DNA from: Anaspis maculata
Taxonomy: Eukaryota; Arthropoda; Insecta; Coleoptera; Scraptiidae
NCBI GenBank assembly: GCA_949128115.1
Contig: OX421964.1
Span: forward strand, 33,162,177 to 33,226,176
Length of the DNA stretch: 64,000 nucleotides
Direction: 5' to 3'
Shown here: positions 33,945-46,600 of the stretch, piece by piece
How the letters are laid out: every line of letters starts with the position of its first letter
How positions within the stretch are numbered: position 1 is the stretch's first letter
Notes under the pieces: model-generated
The model's database searches: none
What the model saw: the letters and a program-made list of their open reading frames with translations, nothing else
What the model was told of the DNA's origin: nothing
Made by a program: the position numbers and the translations under genes

Positions 33945-35110
33945 GCCATATTTGGGTCCGACCTTGCAAATTGTGATGCCGGGATGCCACTTGGCAGAAA
34001 TGTTGTACATACCTTATGGTTCATTTTAAGAAATGGAGCCCACCTGCAACCCCTGGCAGATCCTTGGTATTGGTGGTCGAAGGTCCAAGAAGTTATAATT
34101 TTTGAAATCCTTGCTTTTTTGTGCTTATTTCATTGGACTACATATTTTCAAGGCGGATGAACACAATACAATAAGTTTCCAGAAAGCGTAATGCACCAGT
34201 GGCGTACCAGACGGCTGCGAAGGGGTACAATTTTTCATATAGTCCTACATACATTGGACAATGATAGAACTAGAATTACAAAACATCTTTGAGGATAAAA
34301 AAAATCATGTTTTCGTCACATGAAACCGGTTTAATAAAACACGTCTCTATCAACATTCCACACTAATTTTTGGAATCAAAATGTACGATTTGCTTACAAA
34401 TGATGCCAAGCATGTCACAAAAGCTGTTAGTCACGGTTTAATATGTAAGACTTTGTGAAAAATCGCACCTCGGCTACTTCCTCGGCTACTTCGCAAACCG
34501 TCTGGTACGCAACCGGTGCATAACACTTTCTGGAAACTTATTGCATATTGTATTGTGTTCCTCGACCTTGGAAAAATATACTTAATGTGTGGTTAGCCAT
34601 CGAATTCTGAAGCGATCCTCAAATTTTCAGCTTTTCTCAATTTATTCTAGGTTGGATTGAAATTTTGCATTTCTATCCTGGGTTATGTACCAGAAAACAG
34701 CAAGCTACCAATGTCACATCAAAGTGAAATATTTTGCCCAATCCCGTTGTAAAGCCTACTTTGATGATCAGAAATGAAATTGAAAAAGCCATTATTCGTC
34801 AAATCCGAGATTACGGATGTCTTCTCCTGAAAGATGGGCAACCCGCAAAACTTCACCTTGAGTTGTCATGACATAGTGGAAATCACGTGTAATCATGATT
34901 CATGCCTACCTATCAAAACTCAGCTCGATTTTCGATCAAATAACCAAGAAAAGGTAGATTTCATAAATCTGCGCCTGGGAGATATGTAACCCACAATATT
35001 AAGGATCTGCCGGAGGTAGCAGGTGGGCTCCATTTCTCAAAATGAACCATAGGGTATGTACAACATTTTTGTCAAGTGGCATCTTGGCATCACGATTTGC
35101 AAGGTTGGAG
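33945..35110. mobile_element. Inverted-repeat element inserted in the non-LTR RT
   Basis: Arms of about 115 bp (33950-34065 and 34990-35105) are inverted copies. Each runs from a GTCCG..ACCTTGCAAAT end through GATGCCAAGATGCCACTTG-type sequence to GAAATGGAGCCCACCTGC. The two halves of a reverse transcriptase lie outside, so this is an insertion. A smaller MITE is nested inside. The arm start resembles the hairpin at 38.1 kb. Confidence 0.65.
34153..34562. mobile_element. 410-bp MITE nested within the RT-inserted element
   Basis: GAACACAATACAATAAGTTT (34153) is matched by the inverse sequence ending ATTGTATTGTGTTC (34562). Pairing continues through CAGAAAG, GCACCAGT/ACCGGTGC and CGTACCAGACGG/CCGTCTGGTACG. 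Confidence 0.75.
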
Positions 35111-36033
35111 CCATTAACGTCCGGACTATACAGCATGTGATGGATTATTCTATTCTGGTCCAGGAAAACTTTCGGAGATGAACTGCCACCCCAACACCGA
35201 ATGGCATAATTCAAGATGGACTGAACACGAGCATGGTAGAACGCAATCAGGATCTCGAAACTTACTATGCGCCTCAGCTGCATGATAGCAAAAGCCTTCG
35301 ATGTCAGTTGCCCAATTACTTTCTGAGTGTGAGCTAACCAAGTAAGGTGTGAGTTGACAGAAATCCCCCAAGAATCTAGCCTTATCCACTTGACTCAAGG
35401 CCCTGCCGTCCGGTGTCCTGACCAATGAGCTTACATCTGGCCTGTTTATACTCGGACTTGAGAGATCAAAACCGGTTTCTGCGGGATTCAGAACCAGACT
35501 GCCACTGCACCAAGTCGCAACACGGTCAATGCAAATTGAGAGCAAAGTGTGCAGATGTTCATAGCTGTAAGCAGACTGAACACATGAAATATCGTCGGCG
35601 TAGAGGATACACTGGTACAGTATGCATCTTCAAGTGTTGGGTTGTTAATGAACACAATTTGAACAGAATGGGACCGCGAACAGTCCCTTGTGGAACCCCG
35701 TAAGTAGTTTCAATTCTGGATGATGCAAGCTGTCTACCCCTGTCCGTCATAGCAACGAACTGGTCTCAGTCTGAAAGATGAGATGCGACCCAGTCCATGG
35801 CCGCCCTCCTTATTCTATATTTATATGACTTGTCAATCAGTAGGTACTCCGTGATTTATTGTATCGAATGCTCTATTCAAATCAAAAGGCAGCCCAGCAC
35901 ACCTCATCCTACGCTCAAAATCACCCAAAAACTTGTTATGAACCGAAGATATAGCAGCTGTGGTCGATCTACCGCTTCGGAATACGTATTGCCGATTAGT
36001 CAGAATTGAACTTTTGCCGACGAAGTTAACCAA
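35110..36033 (-). pseudogene. Jockey-like non-LTR reverse transcriptase, decayed
   Basis: In minus-strand order: NRQYVFRSGRSTTAAIS and FDLNRAFDTINHG (RT motif A region, with AFD), then ETTYGVPQGTVRGPILF (GxPQGxxxxPxLF), then CILYADDISCVQS with the catalytic YADD at 35591-35602. After that come the primer-grip region and an FYHARVQSILNYAIRCWGGS segment. Frames change at least twice, so the gene is dead. It is 5'-truncated: no endonuclease is seen beyond 36033. Confidence 0.85.
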
Positions 36034-37828
36034 TCTATCACAGAACAGCCCCTAAACACTTCGAACAAAACAGGGGGAGGTCCCGGGTTCAAATCCGCAC
36101 TGGGCCAGATGGACTTTTTCACGCGTCCCTTAGTGATGCCCTTTTTCATGTCCCTTACTGGGGTACCTACTATCGTGCGGTGATGCCCCGGGAAAAGGGA
36201 TGAAACGAGAAAGCCATCGAAACAAAACCCCTCTGATAGATCCCCCACTGATCCAAAGATATAAATCTTATTACAGTACTTCGTTGTTAATGTCATCTTT
36301 GTTATCTTTAAAGAAAAATCCCGACGGAAAAAGCCTGCTAATAACCTAGCTGTTGATGCAGGGCAAAAAAAAAACAGGCGGACAGCTACTGGCCTGTTGT
36401 TAACATTTTCTGATTTTTTCTTTTTTTTTGTGGATCGGTATAATTTTGGCAGTTCTCAGCTGTCTCCATCATAATCGTAACAGTGGTTTGGAATGTGCCC
36501 CGGGTGGTGCCTGCTCACAAAAAGCTAAACCTTTCGACTTTCGGCTGCATGTCGGGTGTGACATTGGTGTTAAGTCTTTTGCGAATATTTGATGCCCCTG
36601 CAGGGGGGCTACTACAATCATGTAGAGAGACTGGCGAAGATTCGTAGTGGCAAGCTGTAGCCAATTATTGTACCCTGATTTTTTCTTGATATTCTTATTT
36701 ATTTTCTTGGGGGATTTCTTGGGGGATGGTAAGGAAACTGGCTGGGATCAAGTTTCCAAACTGTCCGTGTGAATAAATGCTCCCATAACTTTATGCTCGA
36801 GGTAAATTTATATAAACTTTGCCTATCGCGATTCAGAATCAACAATTTTCAATTTTAGATCCAAAATAAATAAACATCAACTCTCAAATTTTCATCATGT
36901 AAAACTTCCACCGTGGCTATAAATAATATCGAATCAGGATGATTGTGGAGATCCGGCAAATTAAATTTTGCTTCCCTCCCCCTGCCACCCGCTTCGATAA
37001 ACAGAACGAAAAAAATCGTGGGAGAGAAAGAGAGTAATTTATTAGACGGCGGCATGTCAAAATCTGGTGTTCTTTTCAAGGCGTCTGGCAGTCGGTATTT
37101 CTTCTTCTCCAGAGTTTCTTTCTCCATCAAATTTCATCAGGACGACGGCAGCCATAGGCAGCAGCAGAAGGGCTCATTCCGAATGAAGTGTGTTTACTGA
37201 AAAGCCGCCCGGAATAAAATACAGATAACGCCGAAATTGATCATAATAAGGGGATGGCAGATGAAAGGGAAGTCTCTCGATTGAAAAAGATATTCGCATA
37301 TGAAATATCGCCGGTATAGATAGACTACACAATCGGAAATTGTTTTCCTTCTTCCGGAGTTCCGTATATAGTATAGAAGTAGGTATATTATAGTAATACA
37401 TCCGACGATTTCGCAGAGCGTACAATAAATATCGTGAAAGTTGAGGAAGAGGAAGGGGATCGAGTTTCAGTTTTTCTGGAACACCCCCAATCTGAAGGTC
37501 TGGAGTGGTATAACAGTACCTACCTATATGCATCAGAGGGAGGAGGCACGCACTTCCCAATCGATGCTAAATGAATTACATCTGAATGTTGGAATAAATT
37601 TACTTTTCCGATCAATCAGAGGGCTTGAATTCCCCAGTAATTACGTAATATTGGGAATTGAATTTCGAGTCCGGTTCGCCCTCCGCACATAGCTACTGCA
37701 AAAATTTCGTACCTACAATCGTCCCTGCATTGCACCACAGATACAGAACGATGTTGTATTAGTTACTTTCTAACTTATTTCGATTTTTAGAAACGAAGAA
37801 GTTTTTTGAAGAACTGACGGTGATTTTT
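36034..37828. other. Mostly unassigned; possible SINE head at 36.09 kb
   Basis: GGTCCCGGGTTCAAATCCG at about 36077-36095 (+) matches a tRNA B box, but no A box is clear upstream, so a truncated tRNA-derived repeat is only possible. The rest shows no domain or repeat pair. Confidence 0.35.
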
Positions 37829-38113
37829 GCAATAGACCATTTCCTCATGACGTCACACGCACGTGTCGAACGGCTGATTCGGGGCAACGTCAAACATGAT
37901 GTCAACTACGTGCCAGTTTGTCAAAACTTTGTGACACCAGTGACTTTTACACACCGACACCGACTGACAGATTGACATTGTACCAATCTGACTGACGCAC
38001 ATGATTGACGTAGCCCACGTGCCCCGCGACAGAAAACGCAGATCTGACTGACGTTGCCCCGAATCAGCTGTTCAAGACGGAGCCGCGTGACGTCAGTGGA
38101 AATGGTCTATTGC
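37829..38113. mobile_element. MITE with GCAATAGACCATTTCC ends
   Basis: The ends GCAATAGACCATTTCC and inverted GGAAATGGTCTATTGC are perfect for 16 bp. Inner blocks TGACGTCAC and GATTCGGGGCAACGTCA pair too. No target duplication is visible. Confidence 0.75.
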
Positions 38114-38138
38114 GACGTAGTGGGGGCACTAGGTGAAT

Positions 38139-38783
38139 GAACCTTGCAAATGGTGACGAAAGCATGAAATTCGGTACACATACTCAGATCGAGCACCTCT
38201 TTCAGATAAGAGGTGGAGCCACGCCGAATTTTCACCGGAAGGGGGCTCGATGGGCTCCTGAAAGTTGGAAGTGCTAGGACTCCCACCAAACCGCTTATCA
38301 GTTTTTTCAGCTTATCAGAAAAAATTCTGTTTGAACTGAGTGTTGAAAATAGCTCACTCTTTGGAATGCCCCTCTTCAAGAAGATACACAATCAAAATTT
38401 TGACTCCACGAACGAATTCAGAGGATACAAATTTGTGGGAATCAACGTGTTGCACATCTCCTTATAAATTCTTTGTAGGTGAAAATGAAATAAAATCAAT
38501 TTGTGTGATCTGCCGAAGAACTTATTTTTTTTCATAATGAAAAATTCCCGGGACAAGGCAATAAACGTCGTCAATCTTTACGATATATTCATAAGTTTCC
38601 TTTTTAATGGATAAAATGAACTGATAAGCGGTTTGGTGGGAGTCCCAGCACCTTCAACTTTCAGGAGCCCCCCGAGCCCCCTTCCGGTGAAAATTTGGCG
38701 TGGCTCCACCTCTTATCTGAAAGAGGGGCTCATTTTGAGTACGTGTACCGAATTTCATGCTTTCATCACCATTTGCAAGGTTC
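38139..38783. mobile_element. Long-hairpin element, about 164-bp arms
   Basis: Arms 38139-38302 and 38621-38783 are inverted copies of about 90 percent identity by eye, starting GAACCTTGCAAATGGTGA and ending at ..CCGCTTATCAG. The 320-bp centre is AT-rich and non-coding. Confidence 0.75.
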
Positions 38784-38789
38784 ATCCTG

Positions 38790-39285
38790 ATTTTGGCTCC
38801 TAGCGTCCGCCTTAACGGTGATTCTTCTTGCATCATCTGAGTTTCTTCAACGTTGAATTCTTAAAAAGTCTGGCTTTCAAGTTGAGAACTCTCGCAGTTT
38901 TGTCGACTTTGACTGTCTTCATCATTGTCTTGGCTGTCAGTGAGTATTTTTTTGGACGGTTCGGTGTCTCCTTCTCTCATGCACATTGCCAAATCCAAAC
39001 GTTTTACGTTTTCTCACAACTTGATCTAAGAATCCTATATATTTGATGAGGGCCCACTCCTTCGATGATGAGGCACTTGCCCCAAATGGGACCACCTTCG
39101 CTCTTTCTCTCGAAAACTGAGTTCGCAGTGCTGCCCAACGATTAGCACATTTCTCACCTTTAAGAAACAATCAAATTAATAAGTACGTATCATATTGTTG
39201 TTAAAATGTATTCAGTTTAGGCTCAATAATGGTACTCACCTGGTATTCCGATTTCTTGGCCAATAAATGACCACGAATTTTCAAT
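38790..39285. other. Unassigned sequence between hairpin elements
   Basis: No domain or paired repeat seen. Confidence 0.35.
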
Positions 39286-39289
39286 CTGT

Positions 39290-39447
39290 GGTGGAACCTC
39301 GAACACTCGAGAGTTGTCGATCTCGACAATTCCTCCTTTCCTAGAGGGTGAAGGGTGCAGAGAGGAAAGGCGAAATTAGGATGAAGGGTGTAGAGGGGAA
39401 AGGGGAAATTGTTGAGCTCGACAACTGTCGAGTGTTCGTGGTTCCAC
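39290..39447. mobile_element. Hairpin MITE with a tandem centre
   Basis: Arms of about 41 bp: GTGGAACCTCGAACACTCGA at 39290 and the inverse TCGAGTGTTCGTGGTTCCAC to 39447. The centre repeats AGGATGAAGGGTGTAGAGG-like units twice. Confidence 0.75.
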
Positions 39448-39731
39448 CCCTGCATGGTTTCTGTTCTTGTAGCCCGGCTCCCTTTTGTCGTAGAGGTGCG
39501 GGAAACGTTCCACGAGTTAGATCAACTTGATGTCGAGATCCATTTTCGCACACAAGAAGTCAGAACAAAAATCACCAACAAACCGACATCAGATCGACAT
39601 TGACGTTTGACAGTATGATTTTGTAACTGGTCGCATGTGATTGGTTACCCGCATTCCCTATGCCGTGAAACTTGAAACTTGGCGAACTTCTAGGGTAAGA
39701 GAATAAGTCACAGGATTATGCCCTGTCAATA

Positions 39732-42700
39732 TAGTCCAGGAGTATATGTAAATAAAAAGCATTCCGTGGGATTTTGAATGAACGAGCATAGCGACCATGT
39801 GGAATACATTCCTTGAATGGGCAAAAATCACACCTCACCGGGTGTTTTGCTCGAATTTTTTGCGAGGGATTTATACAGGGTGAAACAGGAGAAAAAAAAC
39901 AATTATATTCCGTAAACTATAGAAGGTGGATCGGTACAAATCACCAGGTGGATGCCCGACTTGATGCTTTTAAAGGTTTTGATTGAAAAATTGACATTCG
40001 TGGTAAATAGAGTGAAAAACAAGAAAACTTGAAAATTAAATTTATTATTTTGAAAAAATCATCGTCGGAAAAGCGGAACCGTGTCGGATTTGAAAATAGA
40101 CCTACACGACGCCCAATGCAACCTACTTCCGATATCGGTTGGAATTTTTCGAAAAAAGTTAATCCCCCACCAGGAAAGGACAGATGAGTTGAGTCCTGCA
40201 CCAAACAGGGGTCGTCCTGGTCAAAATCCAAACGAGCGGCCGTCTCCGGTGGTCACGGCCAGGAGAAAATTTAAAACCTCGCAACGTTCAACTGGGAATG
40301 GTGGAAAGCTGCAACTACGGGCTTGATTTGATGATTTTGTTTTATTGCTTCTTTCCAAATTTGGCTCCAATTCATCGGATAGATATTGGATAATTAAATG
40401 ACAAAGTTTTTTCGAGAAGATTACGGAGCTGTGTGTGTCTGTGTCCGTAATCTTCTACGATAACAGCCGCAACTTTGATTCGATCGACTTGAAATTCGGT
40501 ATGCGGACATGATTTTGCCGTCGAATGAGTCTTTTACATTCTGGTTGTCATTTGTCAAACGGAAATGTCATCATAAAAAATGACAGAAAGCATACAGAGG
40601 GGTGCATAAAAAACGGCCACCGCTGTAGCATCGTTATTCCTTATCCGATCTTCAAAATTAAAAAACCAGTTTAAATGGTTTTATGTCTTCTATGATTCGA
40701 CAGTAAGAAATATTTTTTTTTGTTATGATGCTTCTGAGCACTGATAGTCAACTTTTGTTTTTCAAATGGCAACTATATTTTTTTTATTTTTTCTTTGATT
40801 CCTTATGCTTATCTGAATATGATAATGCATCAATATCACACATTTTATTATAAGACACGAAGAAAAAAAATTGAAACTGCGAAATTTTTACACATCACAG
40901 TAGCATCACAACAGTCACGATATGCACGCAATCAGGTAGGCTGGGTGCAAAATGATGTTCAAAAGCACATAGTAGGTCAGGCGTTTGGTTTTTCAAAATG
41001 TAAATGTCAAAATGTTTTCAAAATCCGAAAGAAGCTGTCCGTCTCTAAGACCTGTTTATTCTCTATTTTTAGCTTACTATTTTATATTTCTTCAAGTGTG
41101 TATTGTGGGAATGAAAAATCAATAAGACGTTTTTGTCCTGACAGGTTACAATACCTACTCGAAAATGTGTAAAATAATGAGCTGAAAATAGAGAATAAAG
41201 ACGTCTTAGAGACGGACAGCTTCTTTTGGATTTTGAAAACATTTTGACATTTACATTTCGAAAAATCAAACGCCTGACCTACTATGTGCTTTTGAACATC
41301 ATTTTGCACCCAGCCTACCAGATCGCGTGCATATCGTGGGTGTTGTGATGCTACTGTGATGTGTAAAAATTTCGCAGTCTCAATTTTTTTTCATCGTGTC
41401 TAATAATAAAATGTGTGATATTGATGCATCATTATATTCAGACAAGTATGAGGAATCAAAAAAAAAAAATATATATATAGTTGCCATTTGAAAAACAAAA
41501 GTTGACTATCAGTGCTCAGAAGCATCATAACAAAAAAAATATGTTTTACTGTCGAATCATAGAAGACATAAAACCATTTAAACTGGTGTGATCTCCCAAC
41601 CCACCTCTGTTATAAAAATAAACTTTCCCCAAAGAAGAAGAAGAATCCCCTTCAAAGTTGAAGACTTAGGTTGGCTGTTCGTGTTCGTCTAGTGGTGTTC
41701 GTTAATTCAACTCAGATGGAGGAGAATAGCCCGACCAGGTACATCAAGTATGACAGTATACCTCGGAGCTCTCAAAGCCACGTCACCTGTTCTACAGGTC
41801 ATCGCTTTGTTGTCTCGCCAGATGCTGTCTCTCATGGTAGCTCGGTCCCAGTTCATCTGGAAATCTTGTGGCGACATCGTTCTACTCTTTCGTCTCTCTC
41901 AAAACCCCAACAACAGTTAACACACGCTACTTGTATTCCATTTACTCCCCTGAACGTGATTACCCCGCTAATTGTTACAATTAATAATGTCTAACTGACA
42001 GGAAACAAAGGAGCTGAATCACTTATCTTCGAGCGTTCTGAAGGCACGGCAGCTATACTCGGGAAGTCGTCAACATCGGAAGAGACTTGAATCTTCTCTT
42101 TTCTATGATCTGGAGCAGGAAATACTCAGTTTTTCTTGTGTTCTTCTCTCAGACATCTGCCGTCGTTTTCTACACTTTTTCAACTTCCGTTACTTGACGA
42201 CCGCATCTCCCTTTTCAGGTGTATTACCAAAGCTCACGATCTTTTACATTCAATTCTTTATAGGCTAAAGGGCCGGTCGATTTCACTGGTTTTTGAATTT
42301 TGAAGATCGGATTAGGAATAACGATGCTACAGCGGTGGCCGTTTTTTATGCACCCCTCTGTATGTCACCAGACTTGAATCGCAATATGTCTTTTAAAAGC
42401 ACTTGAAAAACTGTATTCAAAATTGTTGAAAGTATTGCTCCGCATGCCATCTGTCAAATATTCAAAAAATGTCAAAGTTCAAAGCTTTGTCATTTAATTC
42501 TTCAAAATTTCTCCAATGGATTTGAACCAAATTCGGCAGAAATCAACACAACAACAGAATCAAATCACGTGTGCAGTTTGAGCTTTCCATCTTCTCCCAT
42601 CAGTCTGGAGGTACGAATTTTTATTCATTTTTTCTGTTCCACCCTGTATAAATTTCCTGCAAGAAATTCACGCAAAACATCCGATGAGGTGTGATTGCTG

Positions 42701-42780
42701 GCCATCTAAGGAATGTATTCCACATAGTCGCTATGCTCTTTCATTCAAAATCCCACAGGATTACATAAGCTCCTGGACTA
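39732..42780. mobile_element. 3-kb palindromic element carrying a solo LTR
   Basis: The outer pairs TAGTCCAGG/CCTGGACTA (39732-39740, 42772-42780) and the ATACAGGGTG pair (39873, 42640) enclose a long inner hairpin whose arms (about 40600-41085 and 41165-41586 plus 42286-42360) are nearly identical by eye. The left arm has about 440 bp extra (about 39890-40330). The right arm is broken by a solo LTR. No transposase. It may be two foldback elements, one inside the other. Confidence 0.75.
41587..42285. mobile_element. Solo LTR, 699 bp, with 4-bp target duplication CTGG
   Basis: The segment starts TGTGATCTCC and ends GATTTCA, the TG..CA of an LTR. It is flanked by CTGG on both sides (41583-41586, 42286-42289). 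The opposite palindrome arm lacks it, giving an empty-site control (AAACTGGTTTTTT equivalent). TATA-like boxes occur near both ends, so orientation is undetermined. A 4-bp duplication is usual for Gypsy or BEL-like elements. Confidence 0.85.
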
Positions 42781-42799
42781 ATAGGTGGTATCGACGAGG

Positions 42800-43454
42800 C
42801 GGCCATTTTGTAGAAGCTAATCACAAACAGCTGATCGACATGTTGTCACACAGAGCAGACTGACATGGCGAATTTATTAAGCAATTACAGCAAGACGCTT
42901 GTTGGCGATGATTTGCTCAAGTACAAGCAGAAAGTGCGGTGCTGTGTTTGTGGTGTGACCTCTACTTGAGCTGGGGATTCAAAATTTCGACCACAATGTG
43001 GATACCTATTATTGGTGCCAAAACACACACGGACCTTCGCCTCGTAGACTACTTGGTGTTGGGGACAGAAACGTTCTCTCTCAAGCAACTTAAAGCTCAT
43101 AAAGCATTATAGGAGCCCATAATCTACGCACGCAGGAAGTGTTCGTTGCAAACTTTCAAGTCCTTTGTAAGCTTTCTGTTGGGCAAATTTTTTCGATTTG
43201 TCCGGGAAAGCCATGAGGATTTTCATTGCTCAGATAACTCCTGAGCTTGATCTCCACGGGATTTCATCACTCCAGAGTAGCCAGAACAGTGGAACCAGAA
43301 GTGAAACCCATGCTCCCATGCGAGAGTAGCTGGACGAACAGCCATACATTGCGGAAACAACCATCTTCTTAGTTTTTGACGACACGAACTCTGTGACAGT
43401 CTATAGTTGTTGATGTGACACAAGTCAGTTTGATTAGCTCCTACAAAATGGCCG
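42800..43454. mobile_element. Inverted-repeat element carrying a THAP remnant
   Basis: The left CGGCCATTTTGTAGAAGCTA (42800) and the inverse right end TAGCTCCTACAAAATGGCCG (to 43454) pair for about 50 bp. Between them lies a decayed THAP domain. The combination suggests a P-type or other THAP-bearing DNA transposon, but no catalytic region is present. Confidence 0.6.
42990..43370 (-). pseudogene. THAP zinc-finger domain, decayed
   Basis: The minus strand gives VVSAMYGCSSSYSR (normally C-x-V-x-x-C; the first Cys is lost), then FPDKSKKFAQQK. In another frame come KVCNEHFLR (C-x-x-H of the C2CH finger) and RENVSVPNTK (the AVPT box). Order and spacing match a THAP domain. Two frameshifts and internal stops mark a pseudogene. 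Confidence 0.6.
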
Positions 43455-43472
43455 ATTTTCAGGCACGTGACG

Positions 43473-43655
43473 TCACGCCGATACGACCTATAAAATAGTA
43501 TATTATAATACAAGTTTTATAAGACATCGTATTGTCACACGAGTCATTTTGAAGCACGAGGGGCGAAGCGACGAGTGATTCAATTGACAAGTGTGACAAT
43601 AGGTCTTATGAAACGTGTATCATTATATACTATTTTATAGGTCGTATTGGCGTGA
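43473..43655. mobile_element. AT-rich hairpin MITE, about 66-bp arms
   Basis: Left TCACGCCGATACGACCTATA (43473) pairs with the right end ending TATAGGTCGTATTGGCGTGA (43655). Nearly the whole arm pairs, with a CGAAGCGACGAG-containing loop. Confidence 0.8.
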
Positions 43656-43659
43656 TTTT

Positions 43660-46600
43660 TCTATTTTGCATTATTTCATGCTTTTTTTTATTAAAAAAAA
43701 AGTTAAATGTGTGCCTCTGCTAACAGAATTGTTGAGGATTGCTCTTGATGCATGGTGAAAGCATAGTTGATCATTAGAAATGAGCCGGATTTTTCTGAAA
43801 TAAACCCCTTCCGCGAAGTGATGTCACCTAAGCTGTCTCTTCAGTCAGTGAGTGCTGTCATGTCGATGTCATGACCGCTGAGATTGCCAACAATTGGGAT
43901 TAAAAAGATGCGTATCGAAATGGAGCCTCTTACGATACGCGAATGACGTCATTTGCCTATCGAAATGACTTTCTTATGAACGCAAAATAAAAAACGTTTT
44001 TGTATTCAAACGTTACCTCTGAACTTTACAGTAAGGGAATAAGTTACCGGTTACATCCAATATAAACCAGCCTCTAAGATCCATTAATTTTTAAAATACC
44101 TGGAGTCCTGATGGACATGCCCATTGGTGGGTCGATCTAGTGGTATGCATGTCGGTGACGGTGAGTTGTTTGTTGTCCGGCGATGAAATATCCAGTTGGT
44201 GAAATAGGTGGGTGTCAGTAAAATGTCCAGGCGAGACAAGCCTTGAGATTTTTTGCGGTATAATTGCGTCAGCCAAGAAAAATCCGATATTTCGCAGAAG
44301 CCCACCCAGATTAAACGTCAAGGTGTAATTTATCAAGTTGGCATGTCGCCGAATCTATCAAACAACCAGACGGGTTATTTCATGGCTCTTAGGACCGTTT
44401 TCCCCACACACATGCACACACACACACACATACACAGTATACACATATGGTTTTCGGTACACACATGTGTTTTTCAAAAACCGCCTTCTGAACCGCCGAA
44501 ATTTTTTATTGTTTTGAAATTTTTCTAAATGATTTGAGAGTATAATATTTGCTATCTTTTGAACAGATCATAGAACTGCTCGCACTTCCGCAAGACACGG
44601 AAGTGACATCAATTTTTGATTTTCAAATTGAACACCTAGTAGATTTTGTAATATTTGCAATTTTGCAATAGTTTTTATACAACAATAGTGAACGTCAATT
44701 GGACGTAATTTTGATTATATCATCTGAATTGATCAATTCTAAAACCTTTATATTTGATCGTTAGTTAAAAAAAAATAAAAATAAAAATCTTAATTCAATT
44801 TTGAAGGATATGCAGGATATTTGAAATACAAAAGTTGATGCCACTCCCGGTAACTTCCGGGAGTGTGGGCCACTTTATGATTTGTGCAAGACATAAAAAT
44901 GTAATCAATAATAACTCATAAAAATTTTAAAGTGATGACCTCGGTGATGACGTTTACCCGGAAGAAGTTTTAGGGCTGAAGCCGTTTTCGAGAAACACAC
45001 GGTATAGATATCCACTCTCCAAACGCACGTTACCGCGAGGAGAAATGAGGAAAATAATGTCTTGCTTCATCAAGAGTCTCCTCGGGAGTCGAGCTCGGGC
45101 CTAACTCAAACAAAAATAAAATAATCCCGCACTCCCTTCCGACGTCGTCAAATCAATATTTCCCCAAATTCTCCCTCCCCCCTCCCCCCCTGCTATCAAA
45201 ATATCGTAAAGTTGTTATAAACGTAAAGAAGTGGTAAAATGAAGTTAAGATAAAAGTTCTTAAAAAGTTCGGCCCGGCCAACTTTTCGCCGCAGCACACA
45301 GACCGATATCACCGCTTGCACGGGGCGCCCAAATCGAATTACGCCTGATTGGATGAACCCAGTTTGGGAAATAATCAAATCCGTGCCTGGACAACCGAGA
45401 GCCTGCTCATTAAGACCCAGCAGGTCGCAAAGGACCGCGAATTTTCTTTGAAAATGCAGAGCCGTCTTTCCTGAGACATTGTTATTATCGCTTTCTTTCT
45501 GGAGTCTATGAGCTTGATGAAGACCACTAGGGCTTTGCTTTCCTTTAAGGACTGTAGAGTGCACACGGCAAGGATGGCAAGGTGAGCTTTCAAGCTTGGA
45601 AATTGTCAATTTTAATTATTTGATGAAATTCGTCGTCGTGTGTTGGTGATGCTAGGTAATTTATTATTCACGTGTAATTAATCTGCGATAAATTGAGGAT
45701 TTTCCCTGTTTTTGCGTCATGGAAGAAGAAAACCCGCGTGCCGCCGTACGTACGGCTCGTCAGGAGCTCGGAAAGGCGGAAAGACCGCAGGGACCTGCCC
45801 GTCCGCCTATATGCACCGCCGGTCAGCGACAAAAGACAAACGACCCGTAAGATTGATGATAACATGTTGACGTCCAAATTCTGTACAGAAAATAAATTAA
45901 TAATGTTCTTTCTTGGCGGCGCGGTTTTTGGCCCGAAGTGCCACTTTTCCGCACAGCAGACCAAATATACGACAGGACACTCTCAATCCATATTATTATG
46001 ACTGACCATTATTTTATTTTAATCCAAAAACCAACACTCTCCGACCACCGTGGGTTTCACAAAAAAGATAATATATAGGAGATCAGTTGATTCGCGATTT
46101 TTGTTTGTCAATTTGTAGCTGACTGATCAATGGAAATGCTGGTCTATCTGTCAGTAGTGGAAAGATGATGGGTCTATTACTGCAGATTTCAGGCATTATT
46201 TATTTTTTATGGTTAATCGACTAGCATTCAGCAGAAAAAAGTTCAGTTAATCTGCAATCAGCCTGATCGCTAATCACCTTTTTTTGTGGAACTGACTGTC
46301 AATATCACACAATTTTAAAACAAGCAACAATTTACTCATCAACACCGTGGGATTCTGGGTTAATTTCAAAATGAATTAAATAAGCACGCCGTCGATGCAA
46401 TAGTTTCAAAATTCTCCTTTTGTATATGTGTTCGAAACTGGGACAAAATGCGAGCCTGAATTCTTTTTGTTAACACATAGTCGTCGGGCAGTTTTGAGCA
46501 GACACGTCGTGAAAAATACGCCCCTATGACCCGGGATCTTGGGCTGGGCTGAGGCTGATTATAGGTCGTGCGAGAGCATTTTATTACTTATTAGAAATGG

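Noticed and set aside
36061..36100. SINE head at a B-box match
   Set aside because: No convincing A box or second copy was seen, so it is mentioned only within the intergenic entry.
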